Below are positions 25,947-34,607 of a stretch of DNA of 54,405 nucleotides, in pieces. The position numbers were made by a program, and so were the translations under genes. Source of the stretch: Treponema sp. (GTDB lineage Bacteria > Spirochaetota > Spirochaetia > Treponematales > Treponemataceae); contig JAEDGP010000005.1 of assembly GCA_016297405.1 (NCBI GenBank), forward strand, positions 1 to 54,405, written 5' to 3'. Below the pieces are notes generated by a model. The model searched no databases and had not been told where the DNA came from. It saw only the letters and a list, made by a program, of their open reading frames with translations. Numbering within the stretch: the stretch's first letter is position 1; each line of letters opens with the position of its first letter.

Positions 25947-25976
25947 TTGACAACGAAAGCTTATTCATGATAGTTT
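25947..25976 (+). promoter_or_regulatory. Possible promoter of the PUR-domain gene
   Basis: TTGACA at 25947-25952, directly after the desulfurase stop, with a weak -10 TAGTTT after 18 bases. The -35 is perfect but the -10 is poor, so the call is tentative. The gene may also be read through from the tmk operon. Confidence 0.35.
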
Positions 25977-26006
25977 AATTAATAAAATTACAAAGGAAGG
26001 CAAATT

Positions 26007-26417
26007 ATGGGAGCACGCGGAGAACTTTTTACAACAGAAGTATATCTTGACAACCGTTCTTATTTTTTTAATGTAAAGGAGAACAGAACCGGAGACGCGT
26101 TTCTTCAGATAGTTGAAAGCAAAAACCGTGATGGCGCAGATGCAGACCGTCACCAGATTGCTATTTTCTCCGACGATATGCAGAAATTTTTGCAAGGTTT
26201 GGAGAAATCACTTGCTTACCTTGAAAAAGATTCAAAGGCTAGAGCCAAGGCTAAAGCTGAAAAAAAAGCGTTAAAAGCCGAAAAAGCAAAGAAAATTTAC
26301 AGAATGAAAGAAGAAAAAATCGATGCACCTAAAAAATCCGGCAGAGTACACGTTGTTTCAAAAAGAACAAGCGTTACCGAGATGGCTGGATCTGTAAAAA
26401 CCGACAGAGATATTTAA
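26007..26417 (+). CDS. PUR-domain nucleic-acid-binding protein (DUF3276)
   Basis: 136 residues. The first 75 (GELFTTEVYLDNRSYFFNVKE, split here only by mention, then GDAFLQIVESK and FSDDMQKFLQGL) match the PUR-alpha-like fold found in spirochaetes and Bacteroidetes. The Borrelia relative BpuR binds DNA and RNA and affects gene expression; that is family knowledge. The rest is a basic, Lys/Ala-rich tail (about 78-136), a likely nonspecific nucleic-acid-binding extension. Ribosome binding site AAGGAAGG before ATG 26007. Followed by a strong terminator. Confidence 0.85.
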   Translation: MGARGELFTTEVYLDNRSYFFNVKENRTGDAFLQIVESKNRDGADADRHQIAIFSDDMQKFLQGLEKSLAYLEKDSKARAKAKAEKKALKAEKAKKIYRMKEEKIDAPKKSGRVHVVSKRTSVTEMAGSVKTDRDI

Positions 26418-26434
26418 TAAAATCAAATAAAATT

Positions 26435-26479
26435 AAAAAAGCGGTAAAAAGTGATTCATAACTTTTTACCGCTTTTTTT
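26435..26479. terminator. Bidirectional intrinsic terminator between PUR gene and rnhB
   Basis: A perfect 12-bp stem, GCGGTAAAAAGT (26441-26452) and its complement (26461-26472), is followed by seven T and preceded by a run of A, so it can stop both convergent transcripts. It touches the rnhB stop codon at 26478. Confidence 0.9.
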
Positions 26480-27077
26480 ATGTTTTATTATAATTGAAGG
26501 AAAGACGCTGTATGGGCGACGGCCCAATTGTTCTGCAAATCTGCATGTGCTCCTTTGTTGGATACCCTTTATGCTTTTTGTAACCATATTCAGGATACAA
26601 TGCATCCATTTTTTCCATAATGTTGTCCCGATAAACCTTTGCAAGTATGCTTGCTGCCATTACACAAGGATATTTTCCGTCAGCCTTTGGTTCTGCCTTC
26701 AAAAAATCAGCAGTCACATCCGGAATCTGATTTCCATCAGCGATGCAAGAAATTTTCCAGGAGCTGATGCCTTGCTTATGTGCCCATTCAGGAAGCTTTT
26801 CAATCATCTGATGGTATGCAATTTTCATGGCAAGAAGACTAGCGTTTAAAATATTTATCTGATCGATGGTTTTGTGGTCCACCACAGCAACAGAAAACAA
26901 AGCAGTTTGCCTTATAAGGCTATCGCAAAAAATACGCTTCTTAAGGGAAAGTTTTTTGGAATCATTCAGGCATTCCACTGGAAAAGAGGATGGCAATATG
27001 CAGCTTGCAGCAACTACAGGTCCTGCTAATGGACCTCTTCCAGCTTCATCAAAACCACATTCAAGCAAAGCTTCCAT
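26478..27077 (-). CDS. rnhB: Ribonuclease HII
   Basis: Removes ribonucleotides and RNA primers from DNA. 199 residues from ATG 27075-27077, with AGGA eight bases upstream; a TTG two codons earlier is less likely. The active-site motif GFDEAGRGPLAGPVV (Asp10, Glu11) is at 8-22; later acidic residues lie in IADGNQIPD and SILAKVYRD, all typical. The start overlaps the end of the upstream beta-helix gene (27080) closely, so the two are co-transcribed. Confidence 0.95.
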   Translation of the reverse strand: MEALLECGFDEAGRGPLAGPVVAASCILPSSFPVECLNDSKKLSLKKRIFCDSLIRQTALFSVAVVDHKTIDQINILNASLLAMKIAYHQMIEKLPEWAHKQGISSWKISCIADGNQIPDVTADFLKAEPKADGKYPCVMAASILAKVYRDNIMEKMDALYPEYGYKKHKGYPTKEHMQICRTIGPSPIQRLSFNYNKT

Positions 27078-27079
27078 AA

Positions 27080-29188
27080 TCAAAATCCTGAAGTAGAATT
27101 ATCCTTGTCTTCAACAGTGAAATTTTTAGAATCGGAATATATCGCCTTGTTTTTACCATTCGAAGAAGATATTTCACTGGTAAATATATTTTTTACCACG
27201 GTGCTGTGAGTATCAAAAAGTTCTGCCACTCGGCCAAGATTTGCGCTCACAGTACATTCATTTTCAGCAAAATCAAAAATTCCGCCTGTGGAAGAGAACA
27301 TTACACAAGTACTTCCCATAGTTGCAAGATGAGATTTTGAAACATAAATCTTGGACTGCACAGACGAAAGAATGGAAGCATAATCACTTGCGCTGCATGT
27401 AAACTGGCAGTTTCTTAATTGCACTACAGAACTATCAGCATTTACCACAGTTCCAGATTTTTCAAAGGAAGCGGACAAAAGGCAGTTTTTAAGCTCAAGA
27501 ACACCGTGCTCCACATTGAACAGGCTTGAGTTATAAAGTTTTATCCCCTCCTTTTCCTGCTCTGAAAACAATGCAAATGCTATTGAATCCATGCCAAGAC
27601 TTGCATTCTTTATCTCGATTACAGTCTTTCTGCCAAATAAAAGCCTTGCGTCCTTGTGGCCAGAAAACTGGCAGTTTGTATTTATGACTACTTTTGCATC
27701 AGGAAGACGAACCATTCCATCTATACGTACATTCAAAAACCTGCTTTTGGCAAGAAAAGGCTCTAGCTGTTCAAAACTGGTAAAAGGATTTTGTTTTGTT
27801 CCATCCCCAGCCATTTCATTTGCCATATTATTTTTATTGCCATCAATGTAAAAATTGCACTGGTCTATAACATAGGAATATGAAACATGTTCACTTTCGT
27901 TACCATTGGAATCCCTTGAAAATGCGCTTATTCTATAAGCTGCAGCTCCATCTGTAGAAGGTGTAAGCTTTATCACACCTCCCCGATATTCGCTGTATTT
28001 CTGGTTTTCAACTTCGAAAATTAGCGAGGAAAAATCCTTTGTATACTCATTTACGATAACCGGCCCTTCCACACTTACGAACACCTTATGGGAAGGTGAA
28101 GAAAAACGCACTTCTACAGGATGACGGGAAAATTCATTCGAACTTGAACTTTCAATCAAAGGTGGCGCAGGTCTTTTTTTATTGATATTAAAATCAAAAT
28201 TTCTTGTGCCTACAAGAACTGAATCATGAAAAAAACCCACCTGTACGCTGGACTTGAATGCGTCTCCTTTGAAAGTATCAAAAACTAAATTATCAAAAAG
28301 AGCCTGGGCTTTGCCCTCAGAATCCAGAATCCCCATTTTATAATCAGAAGGCGTTTTAAAGAAAATTTTTTCAACCCCGTCTTTTTCTACAGAAGAAAGT
28401 ACTTCTGGTTTTGGAGGCAATACAAAAAACTTCACAGGATTTTCCTGTGAATAGTCAACGCTTTGCCAGCTGATCATATGGCTTTCATACGGGTTTAACT
28501 TTACAGTTTGTCCTGATGGAGTCCACCATTGATCATCAATTTTGTATATATAGGAGCGATCCAAAAGCTGCAAGTTTTCCCAATCCTTAATCAAAAAGGG
28601 AACATCCTTCCGAGTAAGAATTCCGTCAAATGAATTGTGCACTTTCAGTATGAATCGCCACTTTCTGCTTCCGTCAGTCACTGTACAAGGAACATAGCGG
28701 GACAAATTCGCATTTGCTGGAATCGAAAGCTTTGTACCTTTTTCATAAGACCCAGTAAAAGATCCGAACTCATATTTCAATTCTGAAGGAATCTCAAAAA
28801 CATCCCCCGCAACATAATCAACTACACCTTTTGTGACAGAAGACACAAAACTTGTGATTTCAGTCTCTTCCATTGTGGAAGTCTCACTGACATAATATGA
28901 AACAGACTGCATATTCGTTGTCCCGTCATCCATTACAAAGGCAACATTAACTTTCACTTCACCTGCCATTTCCAGCACCACAGGACCATCATAGGCAAGA
29001 CCATTTACAAGAGGATCTTTGTCAACAAGAGAAAAATATGCATTGCATCCTTTTGGCAAATCAATTACCAGAGTCTGCATGTTATTCCATTCACCTGGCA
29101 CAGGATTAAGTATTTCTTGAGAATAACTGGCAAAAGAAAGAGAAGCAAAAAATACAAGAAAAAACTTTTTGAAAAATCTATTTATCAT
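27080..29188 (-). CDS. Secreted protein with probable beta-helix C-terminus
   Basis: 702 residues with signal peptide (FFKKFFLVFFASLSFASYS, about 4-22). The N-terminal 430 residues contain several beta-sandwich-like segments, some resembling chitobiase C-terminal/Fn3-like domains (for example RHPVEVRFSSPSHKVFVSVE). The C-terminal 200 residues show short repeats with hydrophobic spacing and many Asn/Ser (VLELKNCLLSASF, VVQLRNCQFTCSA), as in right-handed parallel beta-helices. An export-linked or surface role is inferred; no enzyme motif is recognised. The ATG overlaps the stop of the phosphoribosyltransferase gene in ATGA. Confidence 0.72.
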   Translation of the reverse strand: MINRFFKKFFLVFFASLSFASYSQEILNPVPGEWNNMQTLVIDLPKGCNAYFSLVDKDPLVNGLAYDGPVVLEMAGEVKVNVAFVMDDGTTNMQSVSYYVSETSTMEETEITSFVSSVTKGVVDYVAGDVFEIPSELKYEFGSFTGSYEKGTKLSIPANANLSRYVPCTVTDGSRKWRFILKVHNSFDGILTRKDVPFLIKDWENLQLLDRSYIYKIDDQWWTPSGQTVKLNPYESHMISWQSVDYSQENPVKFFVLPPKPEVLSSVEKDGVEKIFFKTPSDYKMGILDSEGKAQALFDNLVFDTFKGDAFKSSVQVGFFHDSVLVGTRNFDFNINKKRPAPPLIESSSSNEFSRHPVEVRFSSPSHKVFVSVEGPVIVNEYTKDFSSLIFEVENQKYSEYRGGVIKLTPSTDGAAAYRISAFSRDSNGNESEHVSYSYVIDQCNFYIDGNKNNMANEMAGDGTKQNPFTSFEQLEPFLAKSRFLNVRIDGMVRLPDAKVVINTNCQFSGHKDARLLFGRKTVIEIKNASLGMDSIAFALFSEQEKEGIKLYNSSLFNVEHGVLELKNCLLSASFEKSGTVVNADSSVVQLRNCQFTCSASDYASILSSVQSKIYVSKSHLATMGSTCVMFSSTGGIFDFAENECTVSANLGRVAELFDTHSTVVKNIFTSEISSSNGKNKAIYSDSKNFTVEDKDNSTSGF

Positions 29189-29799
29189 TTTTTTCCCAAA
29201 ACAGGTCCCAGAACCTTCTCCAGTTCCCTGTCATTTTTATAATAATTGTTTTCCAGTTCATCTTTTTCAAGGCCAATGAGTTCATGGCTCATGTAATGGA
29301 TCCATCTGTCCTCCTGGGGATTATTGACTTCCAGAATGCGGCACCAGTAATCGGGAACCACAGGCAAAGGGTTACGATATGACACTTTTTTGTAGTCATG
29401 AACAACAACTTTAATGTTTTTTCGAGGTACTCCATAATCCATAAGGATGTTCACAAGGGCATTGATCGTATTTCCGCTGTCATAAATATCATCCACAAGC
29501 ATAATCTGATCTCCTGGACGAAGATTTGCAGGTGGATAAGTCCAGCCGTCAACATAGACACGAGGCGTACTCTGTCTGATGTCAGTATAGGAACGTGCTA
29601 CGACAGCAGCATAAAGGACTGGGTGGCCGTCTTTTCTGACCAGCTTATAATATTCGCTTATGACATTGGCCATGTAAGCACCGCCGCGAAGGGAACAATA
29701 GATTATATCAGGAACAAAATTATCTTCATTGTACATTTTATAAGCAAGCTTTAGCGCATCATTGCGAACAACATCATACGGAAGAAATTCTTTAGTCAT
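29185..29799 (-). CDS. Purine-type phosphoribosyltransferase
   Basis: Type I phosphoribosyltransferase, about 204 residues, likely salvaging hypoxanthine, guanine or xanthine. The PRPP loop is LVDDIYDSGNT (about 101-111) and the upstream pyrophosphate loop is YCSLRGGAYMAN (about 35-46). The protein resembles xanthine-guanine rather than classical hypoxanthine enzymes, with a wide C-terminal WIHYMSHE region. ATG 29797-29799 is preferred because AAGGTGG lies just upstream, whereas the GTG at 29808 sits within that site. It has its own promoter. Confidence 0.82.
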   Translation of the reverse strand: MTKEFLPYDVVRNDALKLAYKMYNEDNFVPDIIYCSLRGGAYMANVISEYYKLVRKDGHPVLYAAVVARSYTDIRQSTPRVYVDGWTYPPANLRPGDQIMLVDDIYDSGNTINALVNILMDYGVPRKNIKVVVHDYKKVSYRNPLPVVPDYWCRILEVNNPQEDRWIHYMSHELIGLEKDELENNYYKNDRELEKVLGPVLGKK

Positions 29800-29827
29800 A
29801 TACACCACCTTACTCTATAACTTAATG

Positions 29828-29856
29828 ATTATAAACGATAAAAGGTGGTTTTTCAA
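29828..29856 (-). promoter_or_regulatory. Promoter of the phosphoribosyltransferase-rnhB operon
   Basis: Minus-strand TTGAAA (29851-29856), 17-base spacer and a perfect TATAAT (29828-29833), about 29 bases before ATG 29799. Good match to the sigma70 consensus; the three genes downstream overlap each other and end at the 26435-26479 terminator. Confidence 0.72.
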
Positions 29857-29894
29857 CAAAAACGGCGAATTGTTTACATAAGGCTCAGACAAAA

Positions 29895-30833
29895 TCAATC
29901 AAGGTAGAAGGACTGATCAACGGATTTATTAACAGTAAAAATCATCAGTGACTCATCCATAAGCTTTTTTGCTTCAGAAGAACGTGCAAACTGATAGCAA
30001 TTATTCTTAAGGAATTCAAAAGCCTGATCATAATTAAAACCAAGCTGGAAAACCTTAAAAAAAGGAATAGAATGAGATGTCAGATCCTGATTTTCCTGAA
30101 AGTTTTTGGAATTCAAATAATTCTCGCTCAGGTTTTCCATTATCCGTTCATGAATTTCAGGATTTTCAACTGCAAATTCCTTTCTGACCATGATAACGGA
30201 AATCGGAATTTCCATATTTTTTCCTACAATGGCAGAATATTCCTTCTGCAAATCTATGGTTGAACGGATGGATAAAGATTTTCTGCATAATGCAAGATAG
30301 GCTGGATATGATACAACAACATTTTGATACGTATTATTCAAAAAACCATTCACCAGATCCGGTTCCGATGGAACTGGATCTATCTGAACACCATTCTTTG
30401 TTTTATCAAGGGAAATTTTCTTTTTGGAAAGTATGTTCTTAAAAAAATCCACCGAAAGGCTGTCTTTTGCACAAAAAACCTTTGCCCCAAGAAGATTCGA
30501 TGTGCCCTTCAGATTCTGATTTGAGGAAACAAAATAAAAATTGCTATTGCCAGCCAGTGCGACACACATGATCTGTCCATTTGTTGACTGGAATATGTGA
30601 TATCCTGCATCAATGGGAAAAACTGCATATTCGCATTCTTTGGAAAGAAGACTACGCAAAGCCTGTTCACCATCATTCACGATGCGAGCCTTTACCTGGC
30701 TGGATTCTGAAAGAAAAGGCAAAAAAGGCAATGAAAGCGGACCTTTCGTAACAGCAATAGTCCCTTCCCCACTATAACAGAAAGCTGAAAGGCACAGAAA
30801 AAGGGCACCGATAAGGAAAATCTTTCTAGTCAT
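29895..30833 (-). CDS. ABC-type periplasmic solute-binding protein, NMT1/SsuA-like
   Basis: 312 residues with signal peptide (about 1-22, LIGALFLCLSAFCYSGEG). The mature part has the two-lobe pattern of NMT1/THI5/SsuA-like binding proteins: an N-terminal IAVTKGPLSLPF strand, a short ECEYAVFPIDAG loop and a C-terminal helical half. No permease or ATPase of such a transporter is adjacent, so ligand and partners are unknown. It overlaps the clpC stop by eight bases and is the last gene of the prfB-clpC chain. The Cys in LSAFC does not give a convincing lipobox. Confidence 0.72.
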   Translation of the reverse strand: MTRKIFLIGALFLCLSAFCYSGEGTIAVTKGPLSLPFLPFLSESSQVKARIVNDGEQALRSLLSKECEYAVFPIDAGYHIFQSTNGQIMCVALAGNSNFYFVSSNQNLKGTSNLLGAKVFCAKDSLSVDFFKNILSKKKISLDKTKNGVQIDPVPSEPDLVNGFLNNTYQNVVVSYPAYLALCRKSLSIRSTIDLQKEYSAIVGKNMEIPISVIMVRKEFAVENPEIHERIMENLSENYLNSKNFQENQDLTSHSIPFFKVFQLGFNYDQAFEFLKNNCYQFARSSEAKKLMDESLMIFTVNKSVDQSFYLD

Positions 30834-33498
30834 CGGATTTAACGTTTCCTGAAGTCTTCACGGATGAAGCCACAAGCAAATCATTGTTTTTGCTGGGGCT
30901 GTTCACAAGTTGGGAAATCTTTTTACTCTGGCTTTCTTTCTCAAAGTGAACGCAAAGTTTCCCTTTCTTGAAATCCACCAGGATATGGCTAAGATCCTTG
31001 TTCTTTGGATCGAGGATTTCAAGGGAAAGCGGATCTTCGATTTCCTTTTGAATAAGGCGGCGCATAGGCCTTGCTCCCATACTAGGCTCGTATCCATTAT
31101 CCACAAGATACTTTCTGGCATTTTCGCAAATTGAAATGCTAAGATTTCTTTCTGAAAGTCTTGAAGAAAGCTCGGCAATCTGAATATCAAGAATCTGAGA
31201 AACCTGATCTTTGGAAAGTGCATTGAACACAATAATGTCATCGATTCTGTTTATGAGCTCAGGGCTCAAAAGCTTTTTGAGTTCGCTCATTGCGCCGCTT
31301 CTGATTTCTTCATAGGGAAGAGTTGCCATCTCTGAATTGAAAAAGCCTACCCTTCCTTCTGTTGTAATATGCCTTGAGCCTGCATTACTTGTCATGATCA
31401 CAACAGTATTTCGGAAATTTACCGAATGTCCCAGATTATCCCTGAGTTCGCCTTCCTCTAAAAGCTGAAGAAGAAGATTGAACACATCGGGATGGGCTTT
31501 TTCAATTTCGTCAAGAAGCACCACCGAGTAAGGATGTTGGCGAACCTGTTCGGTCAAAACACCGCCGTCTTCATAACCAACATATCCTGGAGGCGCTCCC
31601 ACAAGGCGACTTGCATTGTGCTTTTCCATAAAATCGGACATATCGATTCTTATAAGCTGGTCTTCGCTTCCAAAAAGGAATTTTGCAAGAGCTTTTGCAA
31701 GCTGAGTTTTTCCAACACCGGTAGGCCCAAGAAAAATGAAAGAACCGATCGGATGCTTTGGAGAAGAAATTCCTGAACGACTTCTTCGAACAGCACCAGC
31801 AATTAGATGAACCGCTTCATCCTGACCAATCACGATTTTGTGCATTTCCTCTTCCATCTTAACAAGACGCATAGATTCCGCCGAATCAAGCTGATCCACA
31901 GGAATGCCTGTCATTTCCCCAATAATTTCGCATATATCATGGATGGTCACATGCTGACAAGATCTGTTTCCGTTTTCCTTCCAGCTATCGCTGTAAAGCT
32001 GAAATTTTCGTTTGAGCTCAACCACCTTGTCACGAACGAAGGCAGCGCTTTCATAAGCCTGCTCTTTCACTAAATTTTCTTTTTCCACAATCAGATCATT
32101 TATCTGTTGTTCAAGCTCAAGCAATTCTGAAGGTTTCTCCTCTTCAAGAATCTTTTTTTGTGCACCAGCCTCATCCAAAATATCGATAGCCTTGTCTGGC
32201 AAAAATCTTTCTGGAATATAACGCCGGGAAAGCTTCACAATCGACGAAATGACACCTTTGTCATATACAACTTTATGGAAATCTTCATATTGTTTTTTAA
32301 TTCCTTCCAATATTTCGATTGTATCCTGATCAGACGGTTCTTCCACCCTGATCATCTGAAAACGGCGGGCAAGAGCAGCATCTTTTTCGATATGTCTTGA
32401 ATATTCCTTAGTTGTGGACGTGCCGATTATCTGAATTTCTCCACGGCTCAAAGCAGGCTTGAGCATATTGGAAGCATCCATTGTGCCTTCCGGGCCACCC
32501 GCTCCTATGATTGTATGCAGCTCATCGATAAAAAGGATGATTGAAGGATCGCTTTTTACTTCATTCATCATTTTTTTCATTCTTTCTTCAAATTCACCAC
32601 GGTATTTTGTGCCGGCTACCAGGGCTGCAAGATCAAGGGAAAGAACACGTTTTTTCAAAAGACCTGAAGGAACCTTTCCTTTTGCAACAAACTGGGCAAA
32701 ACCTTCAACAATTGCAGTTTTTCCAATTCCAGGTTCACCCACAAGCACAGGGTTGTTTTTTGTTCGTCTGGAAAGAATCTGTATAAGGCGGCGGATTTCC
32801 TTGTCCCTGCCGACCACAAGATCCATATCCCCTTCCAGCGCCATTTTTGTAAGGTCCCGGCTATATTCAGCAAGAAAAGACTGCTTTTCAGCTTTTGACG
32901 AAACCTTCTGAGTGTCACCTACTCCACTGGCTTCTTTATTTTCCTGAAAAACATCGTTTGTATTTTTCAATGATTCGGTAACACCAAAAATGTCTTTAAA
33001 AAGATCGTAAACCTGCTCGTGTTCCCTGCTTTCCTGAGCCGAAGATTTTTCTTCTCGCTGCACTTCCTTTACAGCGGCTCTAGCCTGGGAAGCTGTAACC
33101 TCGGCTTTCTGAAAAAAGCTTGATGTTACACTTGGCTGTTCACGCAGCAGTCCCAGAAGAACATGTTCTGTCCCCACATAAGAATTGCCCAAGGTCTGGG
33201 ATTCAAGTTCACTAAGATCCAGTACATTGAGTGTTCTCAATCCAAGAGGAATGTTTTCAGGAAGAGAAGATTCATCCAGACCTTGGGAATTTGATACCAC
33301 ATTCTGTTCAAGGGAAAGCTTTAAGGTTTCCAGATTGATTCTAAGTTTTCGCAAGGTCAAGTAGCCAAGCCCTTCCCCCTTATTAATCATTGCAAGAAGC
33401 AGATGTTCTGGATAAATCTGGTCACAACCATATTTTCTTGCTTCATTCTGACAAAGACCGTTGATCAGACGGGATGCACGTGGCGAACGATTTTTCAT
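30826..33498 (-). CDS. clpC: ClpC-type AAA+ unfoldase
   Basis: 890 residues. Tandem Clp-N repeats (about 1-145); AAA1 with Walker A GEPGIGKT at 254-261 and Walker B ILFIDE at 321-326; a middle domain (about 465-505) with a UVR-like sequence (EQAYESAAFVRDKVVELKRK); AAA2 with Walker A GPTGVGKT (about 590) and LLDEIEKAHPDV. A V-G-F loop (GRVGFFNSE) fits contact with ClpP. It feeds proteins to ClpP; the UVR motif suggests interplay with McsA. Start ATG 33496-33498 overlaps the mcsB stop as ATGA. Confidence 0.93.
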   Translation of the reverse strand: MKNRSPRASRLINGLCQNEARKYGCDQIYPEHLLLAMINKGEGLGYLTLRKLRINLETLKLSLEQNVVSNSQGLDESSLPENIPLGLRTLNVLDLSELESQTLGNSYVGTEHVLLGLLREQPSVTSSFFQKAEVTASQARAAVKEVQREEKSSAQESREHEQVYDLFKDIFGVTESLKNTNDVFQENKEASGVGDTQKVSSKAEKQSFLAEYSRDLTKMALEGDMDLVVGRDKEIRRLIQILSRRTKNNPVLVGEPGIGKTAIVEGFAQFVAKGKVPSGLLKKRVLSLDLAALVAGTKYRGEFEERMKKMMNEVKSDPSIILFIDELHTIIGAGGPEGTMDASNMLKPALSRGEIQIIGTSTTKEYSRHIEKDAALARRFQMIRVEEPSDQDTIEILEGIKKQYEDFHKVVYDKGVISSIVKLSRRYIPERFLPDKAIDILDEAGAQKKILEEEKPSELLELEQQINDLIVEKENLVKEQAYESAAFVRDKVVELKRKFQLYSDSWKENGNRSCQHVTIHDICEIIGEMTGIPVDQLDSAESMRLVKMEEEMHKIVIGQDEAVHLIAGAVRRSRSGISSPKHPIGSFIFLGPTGVGKTQLAKALAKFLFGSEDQLIRIDMSDFMEKHNASRLVGAPPGYVGYEDGGVLTEQVRQHPYSVVLLDEIEKAHPDVFNLLLQLLEEGELRDNLGHSVNFRNTVVIMTSNAGSRHITTEGRVGFFNSEMATLPYEEIRSGAMSELKKLLSPELINRIDDIIVFNALSKDQVSQILDIQIAELSSRLSERNLSISICENARKYLVDNGYEPSMGARPMRRLIQKEIEDPLSLEILDPKNKDLSHILVDFKKGKLCVHFEKESQSKKISQLVNSPSKNNDLLVASSVKTSGNVKSDD

Positions 33499-34607
33499 AA
33501 ATTCCCCAAAGAAATGGACTCGAATGCTTCCTGAAGTACAAGGGATCTTAAACGCTCAATCTTTAAATGACGATCTTTTTTCACATCCTGCTCAAACTCA
33601 AAAGATCCTGTTTCAAGCAGATATGAAAGATTTCCGTTTTGAATCCTGTACAAAAGGCCGCTCAGTTCTGTAGACGAAATTCCTGCAATCAAGTTCAATT
33701 TCAAGGCCAGCATCATGTGGGAAATAATATCCAGGGCTTCTTTTAAAGAAAGAAGCATGCTGAATTTTGCTGTTGAAAACGAGCGAATTATGGAATTGCG
33801 CAAAACTGTTGATTTATTATCGGCAAAAGTCTCGAAAATCTTTCGTTCTGCTTCAACAATATATTTGCATACGCTTTCTGCGGCGGCAACCTGATCGTAT
33901 TCGGTTCCGCTGATTGCGTCCAATGAACTCAAAATAAAGAATGAACCTGCAGCAATTGCGTTGGACTGCCCTGGAAATGCGCTTTCAATGTTAAATCCTT
34001 TTTCCTTCACATAATCAAATACGGCAGAAAGCTTTCCAAATCTTACGCAGGATGGCAAATGAAGCCTTGCACTGAATTTATAGCCGCTCCCCACATCTTT
34101 TAAGTTTGAACAAAGATAGCCAAAATCATAAGTAGAAGCAAACTGAAGGCTGTTTTGAAGCTGATCGTCAACCACAACAAGACTGTTGTAACATTGTGCA
34201 AAATCAAGGCCTGAGGCAAAACTGAAGAGCCGCAGATGATCGTTTGCATTTACGGTTGCCGCAATTTTTCCGCTGGTATCCATAAGTATTGCTGAAGGCG
34301 CAAGCACATTGTCTTTCTGCCTCTGAACAAGATTTTTTAAAATACCCCGTTCCTCCAAAATCGCCTTGTTTACTGGTGAAAGGGAACTGTGCTCTATTGT
34401 CATGAAATTGCCGCAACCTGTGAGCTTAGAAAAAGCATCCAGAACCAATGACTGAACACGTTCCCCATCATCATTTTTAAAATACCTGGGAAAAGGAAAG
34501 TTTGCCAAATTTCTTATAGCCCGACATCTGGATGAAAGCACAACATCACAATCCTTTCCCTCTTCAAGATACCAGGCTATATTTTGATTGGATTTACTTT
34601 CTTTCAT
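33495..34607 (-). CDS. mcsB: McsB-like protein, probably inactive arginine kinase
   Basis: Homologue of the protein-arginine kinase that tags proteins for ClpCP. 370 residues. The first nucleotide-binding motif LSSRCRAIRN (24-33) is kept. The signature N-E-E-D-H is NANDH (120-124), so both glutamates, one of them catalytic, are Ala121 and Asn122. The active-site Cys region TSCPTN reads CSNLKD (166-171). Arg in GLRAS is Lys177. The R-G-x-Y-G-E-G-S loop is replaced by SAFPGQS (209-215). The fold and length are retained, so this looks like a pseudo-kinase adaptor rather than a decayed gene. Comparison is with Bacillus McsB from memory. Overlaps mcsA and clpC as ATGA. Confidence 0.82.
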   Translation of the reverse strand: MKESKSNQNIAWYLEEGKDCDVVLSSRCRAIRNLANFPFPRYFKNDDGERVQSLVLDAFSKLTGCGNFMTIEHSSLSPVNKAILEERGILKNLVQRQKDNVLAPSAILMDTSGKIAATVNANDHLRLFSFASGLDFAQCYNSLVVVDDQLQNSLQFASTYDFGYLCSNLKDVGSGYKFSARLHLPSCVRFGKLSAVFDYVKEKGFNIESAFPGQSNAIAAGSFFILSSLDAISGTEYDQVAAAESVCKYIVEAERKIFETFADNKSTVLRNSIIRSFSTAKFSMLLSLKEALDIISHMMLALKLNLIAGISSTELSGLLYRIQNGNLSYLLETGSFEFEQDVKKDRHLKIERLRSLVLQEAFESISLGNL

